64,000 bases of DNA from Lepidostoma basale. Lineage: Eukaryota > Arthropoda > Insecta > Trichoptera > Lepidostomatidae. The stretch is from contig JAHDVF020001351.1 in the NCBI GenBank assembly GCA_022606425.2, positions 1 through 64,000 on the forward strand, given 5' to 3'. Below the pieces are notes generated by a model. The model had not been told where the DNA came from. It ran no database searches and saw only the letters and a program-made list of their open reading frames with translations. How positions within the stretch are numbered: position 1 is the stretch's first letter; each line of letters starts with the position of its first letter. Position numbers and translations under genes: made by a program. Below, piece by piece: positions 38,660 through 49,320 of this stretch.

Positions 38660-38860
38660 CTGTCCTCTCTAATGAAAACGTCCGTTTTCTAGATTTTTTA
38701 TAATATGGGAATGTCATCTTTCGGCTTACTAAGGTATAATCAAATGTACAATATGTATAACATTTGATAATGCATTGAAAGTCAAAATACGTAATTTTCA
38801 TAAAATATCAAAAAAACTTTTATAAAACCCACGTTTTCATTCGTAGAACTAATTTAACTG
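38660..38860. repeat. Fb1 inverted pair
   Basis: AATGAAAACGTCCGTTTTCT and its mirrored partner CCACGTTTTCATTCGTA around ATAATCAAATGT and CATTTGATAATGC. Confidence 0.6.
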
Positions 38861-39629
38861 CCCTACCTTAGGGTAATTTTCCGAGAAACGTGCAAAAAAG
38901 CATTTTTTTTTAATGAAATTTAATTATATATTAATTTTATTTGTTTAAATTACGAAACGTCTAATACTCGGCCGCACTATTCGCCTGCCCCTTGTAAAAC
39001 TTTCATATTTATGAAGACTTGTACTCGAGTGTTGTTGGCACACTCGCGTATCCCTAGCAGTTTGTACATTACTTTATCTCAAGAGCGTACGTGATACGGG
39101 ATAGGACAGAATGGTACAGTCACAGTGAACTTATCACGTACGTTCGAATACGTAGGGTGATTAATATGGAGTTTGATATGATGTTTCAAGAATCAATAAA
39201 TAAGTACCATCAATAAAATCACAGTACTTACTTCTCGAACTCGCTATTAAATTTAAGGCTCCAATCTCTATTCCAGAGGGGTGAGATTTTAAGTTAGAGC
39301 AATGATTTCCCTTGCGGGTTATCCCATGGCTGCGCTGCTATTTCGACTGTGGGGGTAGTTGGGGAGGATAGACCGGCACGGCGGTGGATGGTAGGGAGGG
39401 ATGGGACCTATGACAGGTCATCTATTGCGGGTCACCTCGAGTGTGAAATTATTTTTGGAGTTTAATGTGCGAAATAGGGTGACGTTACGTCCTTAAACAT
39501 GCTAATATATGGATTAATTAATAATCGTTCTGCTTCCCCAAGATTGGGAAGATATGTAAAAATGACAATATGTTCAAATCTTTAAGTTAAATGAATTTTT
39601 TTTTTGTCAAGGATCACTATTTTTCCAAA
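38861..39629. other. No gene seen
   Basis: Moderately G+C-rich and repeat-poor at 39280-39440. No coding signal recognised. Confidence 0.4.
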
Positions 39630-40005
39630 ACGATCATCTTCTTCTTCTTCTTCTTCCTCAGCCTATTCCCGTCCACTCCTGGACAAAGGCCTCCTCCATT
39701 CGCTTCCATGTCACTGTCTTGTGCAGACTGCATGCAGGTTATTCCGACGTGTCTGTTCAGATCATCCTTCCACCGTAGTTGCGGTCGCCCTGCACTTCTC
39801 TTTGCTGTCCACGGTCTCCAAGTCAGCAGTCTTCTTGTCCACTTTTCATCTGAGCTTCTGGCTACGTGACCTGCCCACTGCCATTTTATAGTCGCCACCC
39901 GGTGGATGATGTCAGTGACCTTTGTTTTTTCTTTAACCGTGACGTTTCTGACTATGTCCCTTAGGCTTATTCCTAACATGGCTCTTTCCATGGTTATCAT
40001 AAGAA
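39630..40005 (-). mobile_element. LINE-E fragment with GAA tail
   Basis: On the - strand: MERAMLGISLRDIVRNVTVK, TDIIHRVATIKWQWAGHVAR, SSDEKWTRRLLTWRPWTAKR, AGRPQLRWKDDLNRHVGIT. The left end is (TTC)n, that is a GAA tail. Five-base ATCAT flanks are possible target duplications. Confidence 0.75.
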
Positions 40006-40140
40006 ATTTTAATCCAGACGTTTCGTATTAATAAAAATAATTAACCCAAAACTCTAGACATTACACCTCTCCCCTTGTTCATTTAGTATACAAGTAACGG
40101 ATTTGTTAAAATTAATATTAATCTTTAATTATTGTTAATA

Positions 40141-40187
40141 TTTCACACTGAGGAAGGACGTCTGCGGCCCGAAATATGTTTGTGAAA
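40141..40187 (+). ncRNA. Hammerhead ribozyme-like motif (Fb3), intact core and stem I
   Basis: TTTCACA, core CTGAGGA (exact CUGANGA), unpaired A, stem II starting GG and closing CC next to GAAA, stem III ATATGT, cleavage base T, then TGTGAAA. Stem I is a perfect 7-bp duplex. Stem II has only two outer pairs certain, with a large loop. Surrounded by a short Fb3 repeat (about 40125-40230). Confidence 0.6.
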
Positions 40188-40429
40188 AGCACAAAAGGTA
40201 GAGGTTATCACACTTATGTTACCCTGAAGTGGTTGGTGGTTTAAAAAACAAAATTAAGGCGTGTGTAAACGAGGATTTAAATTTATTTACACAATACTAA
40301 TTGCTTAAAAAACATTATACACTTATATAATTTTTAACATTTGGTCACCCCAAAATCATTGCAGTAATGCATTTGAAATTCGAATTAAACCTAATAACAT
40401 CCCCAGAAAATCTCTTCCCCTTTTAGCAA

Positions 40430-41060
40430 AATGGAAATGCACTCATGAACCGAAAGCGCACAATGGTATTCTTGTGCTTACTTTTGTGTATGGAAGCGAA
40501 GTCTGAAATAAAATGCAGAATTGAAGTTGCACGAGCTGCATTTAATAAAATGGGAACATTCTTTTGCAACGATAATCTTAACTTGAAACTCCGACAAAGA
40601 ATGATAATATATTATATATGGTCTGTTCTACTATATGGCTGCGAAACCTGATCTCTGAAAGTGAATGTAATGATCCGGTTAGAAGCGTTCGAGATGTGGA
40701 AATACCGCAGAGTGCTCTGTATACCGTGGACCGATAGGGTCAGTAATGCAGACGTAGGTACTGCAGAGAACCAGAGCCAATAGAGAGCTGTTGTCGAGTG
40801 TGAAAATTAGAAAGGTCTCATATTTGAGTCATGTGCTAAGGGGAGAAAAATACCACCTCCTTCGACTGATATGAATGGGTAAAGTGGAGGGACGTCAGGG
40901 AGTTGATAGAAGGCAGCTGTCCTGGCTGCAGAACATCAAAGAGTGGACAGATATAACAAGAGTTCAGAACCTGTTCCAAATGTCGCAGGATAGAGATGCC
41001 TTGGCTGTAGTGATCGCCAACATTGAGGGGACCTGACAAGGCACCGAAAGAAGAAGAAAA
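40430..41060 (+). mobile_element. LINE-B (RTE-like) 3' region
   Basis: Frames with stops: IKCRIEVARAAFNKMGTFFC, NDNLNLKLRQRMIIYYIWSV, LLYGCET, then EMWKYRRVLCIPWTDRVSN, YLSHVLRGEKYHLLRLI and a VIANIEGT-type end with GAAGAAG. The same family as 42075-42515. Confidence 0.7.
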
Positions 41061-41515
41061 TATATGCACGGTCGTAAAAAGAAACGATGTGAAAGCTTTA
41101 AACATTGTAAATAAATAAATTCATATTTTGTGTATGGCTCCTTTGATACACATTGGTCTGAAAGATCTCACGTTTTTTATAATATTAATATTTATGAATA
41201 ATTAAAAAAATACGTCGATTTTGTTTAATATTTCACATAATATTAGAAGCTGACATAATTTGGCGAGTTTGTCGATAAAATAATACAAAAATTCTTTCCA
41301 CCCTCCGAGAAAAGATGACGTTGAAGCGCGTGATTAGGGCTTGTTTATGGAAATAAAAATGCGATGTGACAGTTAGGGCTGTGGTAGGGGGTGTGCGGAG
41401 GGATCACGGCGTAATAAAAACATGCATGGAAAATCATTATGTTATCCTGGTGGATTGCTTTGAATATTGTGATGTTAAAAATGTTGAACTTGTGGTTCGA
41501 TCATTGTAATTTATT
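41061..41515. other. No gene seen
   Basis: Repeat-poor; G+C-richer at 41290-41420. No coding signal. Confidence 0.4.
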
Positions 41516-41516
41516 T

Positions 41517-41735
41517 GATAATAATAATATGCTAACTTTTATAGCGCCGTTTTTGTGATGTTATCACCTCAAGGGCGCATTAACCAATGAAATACTAAGG
41601 TCAAATGAATCATGTTTACAAAAGATGGAGAAGAAGGGTTAGAACTGGAAACAAAATAAATAGTGCACTCAAAGTCATAACTGCAATTAGAAATATATCG
41701 ACTAAAGCAATTATGGCAGTAAACGAAAGTCCTGT
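41517..41735. mobile_element. LINE-D tail (-) and LINE-A trace (+)
   Basis: 41517-41585 has GCGCCGTTTTTGTGATGTTA and CTCAAGGGCGCATTAA with (AAT)n, the complement of the LINE-D 3' end. 41590-41735 has NSALKVITAIRNIS-like codons and GGCAGTAAACGAAAGTCC, a LINE-A trace. Confidence 0.5.
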
Positions 41736-41743
41736 ATCTTTAT

Positions 41744-41788
41744 AATATCACCGAGGAAGGACCGGTTGTCCGAAACATGTCTGATATT
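41744..41788 (+). ncRNA. Hammerhead-like motif (Fb3) with full stems
   Basis: AATATCA, core CCGAGGA (U4 changed to C), unpaired A, stem II GGAC/GTCC (4 of 4), GAAA, palindromic ACATGT, C, TGATATT. Stem I is perfect over 7 bp. One core base is changed, so probably weakened. Near-sister of 1986-2031. Confidence 0.62.
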
Positions 41789-41894
41789 TAATTTCAAAAA
41801 GTTAGTGTTGTATATACAAAGTATATAGAAAAGAAAAACACAAGTAATAAATTATTTAGAATCAACAAAATAATATGTTTAACCCTAACTATCA

Positions 41895-42005
41895 TTTATT
41901 ATATAAACCAAATAAATTTTGAAGTAGGTACCAGAAGATGGCAGCAAGCTGACGAAACCGGTCGACGATAAACACAAGTGGAAGCACACTAAATATATAA
42001 TAATA
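41895..42005 (+). repeat. Fb4 repeat with hammerhead-like motif
   Basis: 41928-41970: CAGAAGA, unpaired T, GGCAG/CTGAC (one mismatch), GAAA, ACCGGT, C; followed by ACAAGTGGAAG. Confidence 0.55.
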
Positions 42006-42074
42006 AATAAATTTTGCATAATTTTTTGTTGTTGTTTTCATTAATACAATAAAACTCCGCCAGAGATCAAATGC

Positions 42075-42515
42075 TATGTGTGGTCTGTTTTATTGTACGG
42101 GTGTGAAACTTGGACCCTAAAAGTTAACTTAATGAACAGACTGGAAGCATTTGAAATGTGGCTCCATCGCCGAATGCTCAGAGTTCCCTGGACAGACATG
42201 GTTACCAATACCGAAGTCCTGAGGCGAGCTAGAGGTGACAGGGAATTGTTATCAACTATCAAGGTTCGAAAGATCTCATATCTGGGTCATATACTGCGTG
42301 GGGAAAAGTACCACCTTCTCCAACTGATATTGGAGGGAAAAATTGAGGGACGCCGAGGGCCCGGAAGGAGACAAATGTCCTGGCTGCAAAACGTGAGGGA
42401 GTGGACCGGCATCCGAAGTGTGGAGGAGCTGTTCCGAGCGGCGCAGGACAGGGACAGGTTCGCCGAGGTGATCGCCAACGTTGGGGGGACCCGACAGGGC
42501 ACTTGAAGAAGAAGA
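42075..42515 (+). mobile_element. LINE-B (RTE-like) C-terminus, open
   Basis: Uninterrupted 142 codons: MWSVLLYGCETWTLKVNLMN, RLEAFEMWLHRRMLRVPWTD, EVLRRARGDRELLSTIKVRK, YLGHILRGEKYHLLQLILEG, EGRRGPGRRQMSWLQNVREW and VIANVGGTRQGT. The region after the RT domain; the RT itself is absent (5' truncation). The best-kept LINE-B copy here. Confidence 0.8.
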
Positions 42516-42954
42516 AACGTGTTCTCGTTTATTTTAATGACGTAAATGAAAGATAATATAAAACAAAAAATGCGAATACGCTAATCGTAGGTATTATCTG
42601 TATTTTTGCAATTGGATAAGAAAAAAATAAATTAAGCTGTTGGCGGTCTATTCGCTCTGTCTACCCCTACTGTGAACCGTATCACGTTGGTATTTAAGTA
42701 CATCTGGTATTGTCCTTAAACAAAACGGTACAATACTCGCCATATAATGCAGTGCGCTGGTGCCCAATAAAGGGAAGGGATTAGGGGAGCGCTGGGCACA
42801 ATGGGGCGGCTGGGATTGTACAAACATCCTGACAAATTGATCGGTAATAGAATCCGACACCCTCCTCCCCTCGCCCAGGGCGTAATCTCAGCCTGAATGA
42901 GTGCTCAAGGACTTTTATACTCTAAAAAAGGATGAATAAAGATTATTTTTTGCA
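42516..42954. other. No gene; LINE-A tail trace
   Basis: 42635-42690 has GGCGGTCTATTCGCTCTGTC and TACCCCTACTGTGAACCG, a LINE-A end. The rest is unrecognised. Confidence 0.4.
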
Positions 42955-43075
42955 GGATTGTATTTGAACTAACCAAGCAGAACCAACCTGCCTCTGGTGA
43001 TATTGGTGGGGAGAGCAATCAAACTGTTGAACATAATCACTTCGGATATCGGCGTCTAGTATGAAATAATGTCAT
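42955..43075 (+). mobile_element. LINE-H fragment
   Basis: Codons for RTNLPLVILVGRAIKLLNII and TSDIGV, matching the LINE-H C-terminus. Confidence 0.6.
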
Positions 43076-43127
43076 TATTTCATTTATTATATATTATGTT
43101 ACCGATTCATTGAACAATATTTATTTT

Positions 43128-43362
43128 AATCTGTACACAACACGAACTTTATTAATAAAAATAAAATAAAATAATTAAAAAAAACAAACATGTTTCGGAT
43201 CTAGAAGCCTTTTACCAGTGTTATAAATAAAAAGCACTTCAAAACTGACCACATTCATGAAAATTTTGTTAAAATATTTATAACACTGATGAAGGGTTTT
43301 TGTGTCCGAAACATGGTGTTTTTTTTTATTTTTTTAATAAAGTTCGTGTTGTGTACAAATTT
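43128..43362. repeat. Fb3 inverted pair
   Basis: Arms TACACAACACGAACTTTATT and AATAAAGTTCGTGTTGTGTA enclose two hammerhead-like blocks. The right one has an exact CTGATGA, unpaired A, GG/CC stem and GAAACATG; the left one (-) has CTGGTAA and GAAACATGTT with a 4-bp stem I. Confidence 0.65.
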
Positions 43363-43427
43363 TTAAAAGCATTGTTTTTTTTTCAGGTATAATCTATGCA
43401 CGTACAATCTAAACCACTGCCTATGTC

Positions 43428-43840
43428 TGCTTTGTGGACCTCAAAAAAGCCTTTGATAGGGTATAATTAAAATACATAATAAACATAATATGGGCAGACA
43501 CAGTAAAGACCAAGCAAATTTTGAGGACTTCCGAGATGAAGATACTGAGGACGATAGCAGGCAAGACACCGAGAGATCGCGCGAGGAGCACCAGAATAAG
43601 ATAGATATGTGAGGTTGAGGATATTATAAGATGGAGCCGACAGCGAAAAAGTCATGTTGAAAGAATGGACACCACCAGACTCTCCTATGTTCCACATAAT
43701 CAGCCTCATGGGACTCGTCCTCGTGGAAGACCTCCGAAAAGATGAAAGGACAGCTGGGAGTCTACCTCACAGGAGGAGCAATTCTCTGGAAAACAGACCA
43801 CATTGGTCTACAACAAGGAAGAACAAGAAGAAGAATCGAT
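43428..43840 (+). mobile_element. LINE-C fragment: RT motif joined to C-terminus
   Basis: 43428-43470 encodes AYVCFVDLKKAFDRV, the FVD..KAFD box with the first catalytic Asp of the RT. After a deletion, the frame resumes with MKILRTIAGKTPRDRARSTR, ICEVEDIIRW and PHGTRPRGRPPKRWKD-like residues. Ends in a GAAGAAG run. Confidence 0.65.
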
Positions 43841-44609
43841 GCATAGTAATGTGTGCACAAATTTACTCATAGACGTGTTATTATACAGCAGTAAAATTCT
43901 TATTTACCGGTTTCAAATGCAATATGTAGCCATCGTCTGGTTACACACAACGTGTACACATTCGAGACAGGATTAATTTATAGGTTTATTTTTACACCAG
44001 TGGGAAAGTTGGTCTGGCAAACGAAATCGCCTCGTTTTATTGGTATTTTGATGATCCGGCCGAGGTACCCTATATAATATGAACTTGCCACATAAATAAA
44101 TCAGCTAAACATTGCCATAAAGCAATTAAAATTTGTATGGGCTTGATCCGTCCTGGTATCACAGGTGTCTTTTCCCAAATGTTTCACTTTTATGGGTTTC
44201 TGTACCGTTCTTCGTGGCGATGAACCATAAATAAGACAACGCCATAAATTCTATAATGATGGAGCGGGCGTCGCGTTCTCTATTCGGCAGGTTTATTTAT
44301 TTATTGATTGTAGCAATACAATTTAATTGTTTTGTTGTACGACAAGAATGTACAATTGCTTGTTACTCTTGTTTCACATGATCTCCGGATACATGTGAGA
44401 TTTATTTATATATCATTATTTAAAACTGAGCTCATAAACTGATTATTCAAGGTAAAATTAATGCAAAATGAAGCGTCGGGAGAATAAGAAAATCCTGGCT
44501 AAAAAAACATTGAGAATGGTTCAGCTCAACATTGTATTGAGTGGCCGTATCAAAGATAGCTATTTCAATGATGTTCTCCAACCTCCGAAAGAAGAGGTAC
44601 AATAATATC
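43841..44609. other. Repeat-poor DNA with clustered CCATAAA-type words
   Basis: No coding signal. CCATAAA at 44115, 44225 and 44242, TTTATGG at 44189 and CACATAAA near 44089: five posterior-Hox/Caudal-like words in about 160 bp. Possibly an enhancer; unproven. Confidence 0.3.
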
Positions 44610-44895
44610 TGATAATTTGATGAGTATTAATGTTGTTAATGAGCCAGAGTTGACAGGGAGCTGTTGTCATCTATCAAGGTTCGGAAGATTTCACATCTGG
44701 GTCATGTACTGCGTGGGTAAAAGTACCACTTCTCCAACTGATATTGGAGGGGCAAATTGGCTGCGAAACGAGAGGGAGTGGATCGGCATCCGAAGTGTGG
44801 AGGAGCTGTTCCGAGCGGCGCAGAACAGGGACAGGTTCGTCGAGGTGATCGCCAACGTTGGGGGTACCCGACGGGGTACTTGAAGAAGAGGAAGA
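44610..44895 (+). mobile_element. LINE-B 3' fragment, internally deleted
   Basis: LTGSCCHLSRFGRFHIWVMY is a frameshifted form of the ELLSTIKVRKISYLGHI region. Then REWIGIRSVEELFRAAQNRD and VIANVGGTRRGT in frame. Confidence 0.65.
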
Positions 44896-44904
44896 ATGGT
44901 GTTA

Positions 44905-45090
44905 TTTGAACTTTTATGGTAGAATTTCATTGTAAATAATGAAAATAAAGATATATTACATAGTAAAATATATTCTTAATTAAAAATTATCTTATTACTT
45001 AATTATATAATATATATATATAATAAGTTTAATTCGAAATCGAAGTCAAAGCCATGAATCTAAGTGGAATTAAACTGAATATGTACAATA
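44905..45090 (+). repeat. Fb4 repeat, hammerhead part lost
   Basis: TATGGTAGAATTTCATTGTA, AATAATGAAAATAAAG, then GTCAAAGCCATGAATC and TAAGTGGAATTAAACTGAA. The segment with stem II is replaced by A+T-rich sequence. Confidence 0.5.
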
Positions 45091-45175
45091 TTCCAAATAA
45101 AATTTTAAACAATTTTTATTTACATTTTTTTAATTGCTGAGTGTTCCTTTAATACATTTTGTAATTGATAAAAAA

Positions 45176-45310
45176 ACGCTGTTTATTTTCCACTTAAATA
45201 TAAAATATTAAATACTTTCTTTAGTTTTTTGTTATATACGCCTGAAGAGAGAGGTCTCCACCGAAAGTCGTTATATTTAATATTAAAGTGGAAAATAAAC
45301 AGCGTTATTT
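45176..45310. repeat. Fb5 inverted pair with hammerhead-like core
   Basis: Arms AACGCTGTTTATTTTCCACT and AGTGGAAAATAAACAGCGTT. Inside, at 45242-45272 (+): exact CTGAAGA core, GAGA, stem II GGT/ACC, GAAA, GTC. The CTGAAGA...ACCGAAAGTC order resembles the Penelope motif with minimal stem III. Confidence 0.5.
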
Positions 45311-46065
45311 TTCAATTTCAAAGTGTATTACAATGGAATTCCACAGTGTTAATGCCTTAACTTTGAATAAAGTGTTACTTTACAGTTTTTTTAGAATATT
45401 AAAAGTAAATCTCATAGCATACCATCATAATATAATATATCGAATCGATTAAATCACTGTTTTTTACAATTACAAGTCTATTTTCTCGATATGTTTCATG
45501 AATTAAATTAAAGTTTTATCCACTTACAAAAAAAACTATGAAGAAAAATAAATTTAAAGTAGAAAAAAGCAATGTTAAAAAATCGCGGTTATGGAATTCC
45601 GTAGTATTAACGCCTTGATTTTATCAAAATATAATAATCGCATATGAAAATAAAGCAAGTCTTTCACCCTCTTCATTAAATCAATATGATGTATCGTTGT
45701 GTCTTACCCATTAAAGCGTAATATTTCATGTACGATGATTCTATGGTGCTATTCTGTGGTCCATGACAAATCTCACTAATGCACCAGCGATCATTTGGGA
45801 TGATTTCTGAGGTTTATGAATGGATAGCGCCTGGGCACATGTGCTGTTTCTCAGGAACGGATTTCATTACGGGACACCTGGATATTCGCACGAGCCTAAA
45901 TGCGGGTACAATCCGTTCAATCGTTTCTTTTCAATGCACAATTGTATAGAACAAAGTTTCACAAACTTTTTCTCTGATGGAGTACTTTGAGAGACTTTAT
46001 TATTTTGATGGAGGGTAGGTATAACGCAATCAATAAATTAGTGAAAAATAATAAATACTCACTAA
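45311..46065. other. Repeat-poor DNA; hAT end fragment near 45955
   Basis: At 45955-46015, TTTCACAAACTTTTTCTCTG and ATGGAGTACTTTGAG match the left end of the hAT element at 54880. 45710-45920 is unrecognised and moderately G+C-rich. Confidence 0.4.
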
Positions 46066-46385
46066 ATTGTTTTGGCCGAAACACTATGATACTTCCACAT
46101 TATTAACTGTTAAAAATTGTAACACAGTTATTCAAATCAAATCAGTTTATTTTCTCAAAAGATATTACAAACAACAATTATAGTTTAAGGCATCTATTGA
46201 GAACAGGTAAAACATAAAAAAATATATAATACCAGGAACGCATGAGAGATGGTTCGAGATTAGGAATACAAGATACTCTCCAAAGTCGAGAGTATTTGTC
46301 TTCTGAACGAATATGAAAGACGTCGATCTCCGAAGCGATCTTGTTCTGCAGTTTGATTGCGATAATTTTTAACAGTTAATAATGA
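46066..46385 (-). mobile_element. LINE-H fragment inside an Fb2 repeat
   Basis: Fb2 words TTTTGGCCGAAACACTATGA and TTAACTGTTAAAAATTG on the left are mirrored by AATTTTTAACAGTTAAT at the right. Between them lies LINE-H (-) from (AAATC)n at about 46133 to about 46350, coding an LQNKIASEIDVFHI-like stretch. Confidence 0.6.
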
Positions 46386-46387
46386 CA

Positions 46388-46612
46388 GACCTTCGTGACC
46401 GAGTGTAAGTGCATTGACTGCCTCGGCGGGGGCAGTGCGATTGTCACGCTGTCTTTTGTCTGGTGTAGAATTCACGTGACAATAAAATTGCGATAGATTA
46501 GCTAACTATCACATGTCACAAGAATCACTATGATAGCTATAATAATACCCTTTACATCGATTTGATGCTGTCAATGTAAAGAGCGATTCAACAAAATAAT
46601 AATAATATTAAG
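46388..46612 (+). mobile_element. SINE-T, most complete copy
   Basis: Head TTCGTGACCGAGTG (A-box-like) with the B box eroded; body GAATTCACGTGACAATAAAA, TATCACATGTCACAAGAATC; 3' part ATAATACCCTTTACATCGAT, AATGTAAAGAGCGATTCAAC and (AAT)n. Confidence 0.6.
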
Positions 46613-46662
46613 GGTCGGTACAAGAACACCATTGTGCACTGCTATTTTAGCTTTTTTGGATA
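46613..46662 (-). mobile_element. LINE-A fragment
   Basis: The complement encodes KIAVHNGVLVPT-like residues. Confidence 0.45.
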
Positions 46663-46677
46663 GGTTATAGGCTGATG

Positions 46678-46926
46678 CAGTGGCGGTACTCCCATAGAAG
46701 CGCAAGAGCCCGGCTTGCGTAAGAAATTTTGAATCAAAACCCCCAAATCTAAGTAATCATGCCCCCGAATAAACCAACAACCCCCCAAATCACCTTCCAA
46801 CAATGTTTCCATCAGACATAAGAGGGATAGCCACAAGAGCTGAACCTCTGTAAGCCAGAAGAGGTTTTGATTCAAAATTTCTTAGGCAAGCCAGGCTTCT
46901 GGGTTTCTATGGGAGTAACGCTACTG
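46678..46926. mobile_element. hAT non-autonomous element (249 bp)
   Basis: Perfect 8-bp duplications GGCTGATG at 46670-46677 and 46927-46934. Ends CAGTGGCGG and GCTACTG; inverted repeats run about 65 bp (TACTCCCATAGAA, then AAGAAATTTTGAATCAAAAC on both sides). No transposase. Confidence 0.85.
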
Positions 46927-47041
46927 GGCTGATGATGATAATATTCAAAGTGTTAGAATATTTACAAGTATTAATCTTCCTTCTCATATCTACTCGTAAT
47001 AATATTAGGAGCCTGACGGAATTCCTATTCTTCAAACATGT

Positions 47042-47285
47042 GCTCAGTGATAACTCATCTGGCGCCAACCGGACGGAGATCGGAGTGGCCCTAGGTTTGA
47101 ACCTTGTGGTACCCCTGAATTTACAAGAAAAGGTTCCGATTGAAAAATTCCGTATGAGACGAATTGTTTTCTTCCCTCGAGGTAACTAATAAAAAACATA
47201 ATCAACTGAGAAGAGAATCCAATTTGAGATAGTTTTGCTATCAGAATGTCGTGGTTCACAGTATCAAAGGAATAGCCGTTAGAGC
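47042..47285 (-). mobile_element. Jockey/LINE-G-like RT fragment
   Basis: FDTVNHDILIAKLSQIGFSS, YLEGRKQFVSYGIFQSEPFL, VNSGVPQGSNLGPL: RT blocks around the GVPQGS motif. Cut before the YADD box. Confidence 0.7.
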
Positions 47286-47875
47286 TGAGCCAGAAGATTC
47301 AAGTCCAAGTATTAATCTTAATGAGAAGGACCACACCTCCCACATCTGTGGTTATAATGATCATCAGCGGTTTGATCTCATCTGAGGTCAGATCCCATCA
47401 GCGGGTACAATACTCTATTAAAATAATATCCACAGATAAAGAACAAAAGCGCCTCGTTTACAACAGATAGAGCAAGCCAATTTCTAAAAAAATATGGCCC
47501 AATAACATCAGATCGCACGCATTTTGATGGCAATAGTAAATCGTCTCGAGTAATGGAATAGTTTTCTAATACAATGTGACGACCACCTCGCCCAAGGCCC
47601 CGCGATAATGTATGTTATACAAAGACGTGTTAATAACTTAATTCTCGGGAGCATTAAATGTCAACGTTTTTCTTCTTTTGATCTTTGCAACGCGATTTTA
47701 ATAACCCTCGGTGTGGCGCAGAGCGTAACCAAGATTTATTGAAAATTTAACTCAGATATACTCATAGAATGGTGTTCTTATCCAGACCCTTATGAAGGTG
47801 AAGCATGGAACTAGGGTTCTGGAGAGGGTTCAGAAAAAAAATCTGAGATACATGAGGGAATATGGGAGCTATTAT
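47286..47875. other. No gene; LINE-A trace at 47770-47815
   Basis: Otherwise unrecognised. Confidence 0.4.
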
Positions 47876-48240
47876 TATTATTATTATTATGATGATTTGT
47901 ATTTTAAGTGCGCCGTTTTGTAAAATCAATTACTCCAAGGGCGCACAAGGAAATGACTGACCGAACAGTGCAGTCTTCAGATGTTTCTTAAATTTAACGT
48001 CACTATCCTCATACTTAATACTAACTAACATGGAGGCTATTCCACGCCAACGGACCCGCAACGCTGAAAGCACGATCATAGAAACATGCTTTATTGGCTC
48101 TGACTGGAATCGCTATGTTGTTTGCACTTGTTTCTACTGATCGGAGTGAACGTTGCCTTTCCGTTGGCATGGGTGTCACGCAGAGGTCCGATATATACGC
48201 TGGCGCTCTCTGGTGTCGAGCCTTAAACACTGTCAAACAC
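47876..48240 (-). mobile_element. LINE-D relative, C-terminus with ATT-type tail
   Basis: MCLTVFKARHQRAPAYISDL, ERQRSLRSVETSANNI, then YDRAFSVAGPLAWNSLHVS. The 3'UTR has GTGCGCCCTTGGAGTAATTG and (AAT)n. Confidence 0.7.
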
Positions 48241-48254
48241 AATTTATATTTTAT

Positions 48255-48735
48255 ATAGCTATCCGTGGCTCTATCCCACAGAATTTCTTTTGGGAATGTT
48301 TGGGGCCAACTCTCTGCAGTTTCGAAGAGATGGGCATCTCATAACCCATTTCTTTAGATTACTCATGGGATATTTCGAGAACTCAGCCGTGCTGGAGGGT
48401 GTTCGGCTTTTTGTCCCTGATGGATATCTCCGACAGCGACAGCATAGATTGATTTACCTACCGGCCGCCAGAACCAATGGTGACACCGGTGGGAAGAGCA
48501 ATTAATCTGGTGAACGCGGTCTCCTCGGAGATCGACGTCTTTCATATTAGTGAAAGTACGTTCAGAAGGCAAATACTCTTGAGTATCCTGTCTTCCTAAT
48601 GTTGAACCATCTCTCATGCGTTTCTGGTAGTACCTATACTATACACAATATATTATTTCACCTGTTCTCAATAGATGCCTTAAAAATTAATTTTGTAATG
48701 TCTGTTGATGAAATAAACTGATTTAATTTGATTTG
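48255..48735 (+). mobile_element. LINE-H C-terminus with GATTT tail
   Basis: LRRDGHLITHFFRLLMGYFE, NSAVLEGVRLFVPDGYLRQR, YLPAARTN, then with a shift TPVGRAINLVNAVSSEIDVF. Ends in a TTTGATTTG-type tail. Confidence 0.7.
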
Positions 48736-49320
48736 AAACTAGCAAAAGAAAATACAATGTGTATTTTCGACACTTGATTATTTGCGAATACAAGACAAAA
48801 AATTATCGATAAAAATGCGATTTTTTAAAAAAGTTTCCTACTTAAGAAATAGGGGCGTTTTAATTTAAAATAATTGAAAAACTCATTTTTTTCTCTTCAA
48901 ATAAACGGCGTATTTTCTTCAAAGTAATCTCATTTGAAAGCTATAAATAAATAACAATATCGAACAGAAATTTATTAAAAATTTAAAAACCTTGGAAATT
49001 TGTAAAAAAATAATGTTTTAAACTTTTTCTATATGTTACTTTAAAACTGGGTCATTAAGGTAGACTTTTTTTACATGTTTTATTAAATTTCATGATTTAA
49101 TCTATAAATTCTCAAAAATAACTATGGTTCTGTCTCTTTTCGTAGTCATGATATTCCTCGACAAAGTAGATGAGGACAGTGCAATTATTTTGTTACTTAG
49201 CGCCCCTTGTACCCAAGATGAACAATAGCAGGTAATGATCGAAAGAGATTTATAAATTACGGCCAGAATGTGGTAATTACTTACTACTTAATTACGTACT
49301 TTTCGTCCGTGCATACAGCC
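48736..49320. other. A+T-rich DNA, no gene seen
   Basis: Nothing recognised. Confidence 0.4.

Noticed and set aside
48736..49320. Possible gene in a repeat-free interval
   Set aside because: Very A+T-rich, no frame over 60 codons with sensible composition, no splice-bounded conserved peptide.
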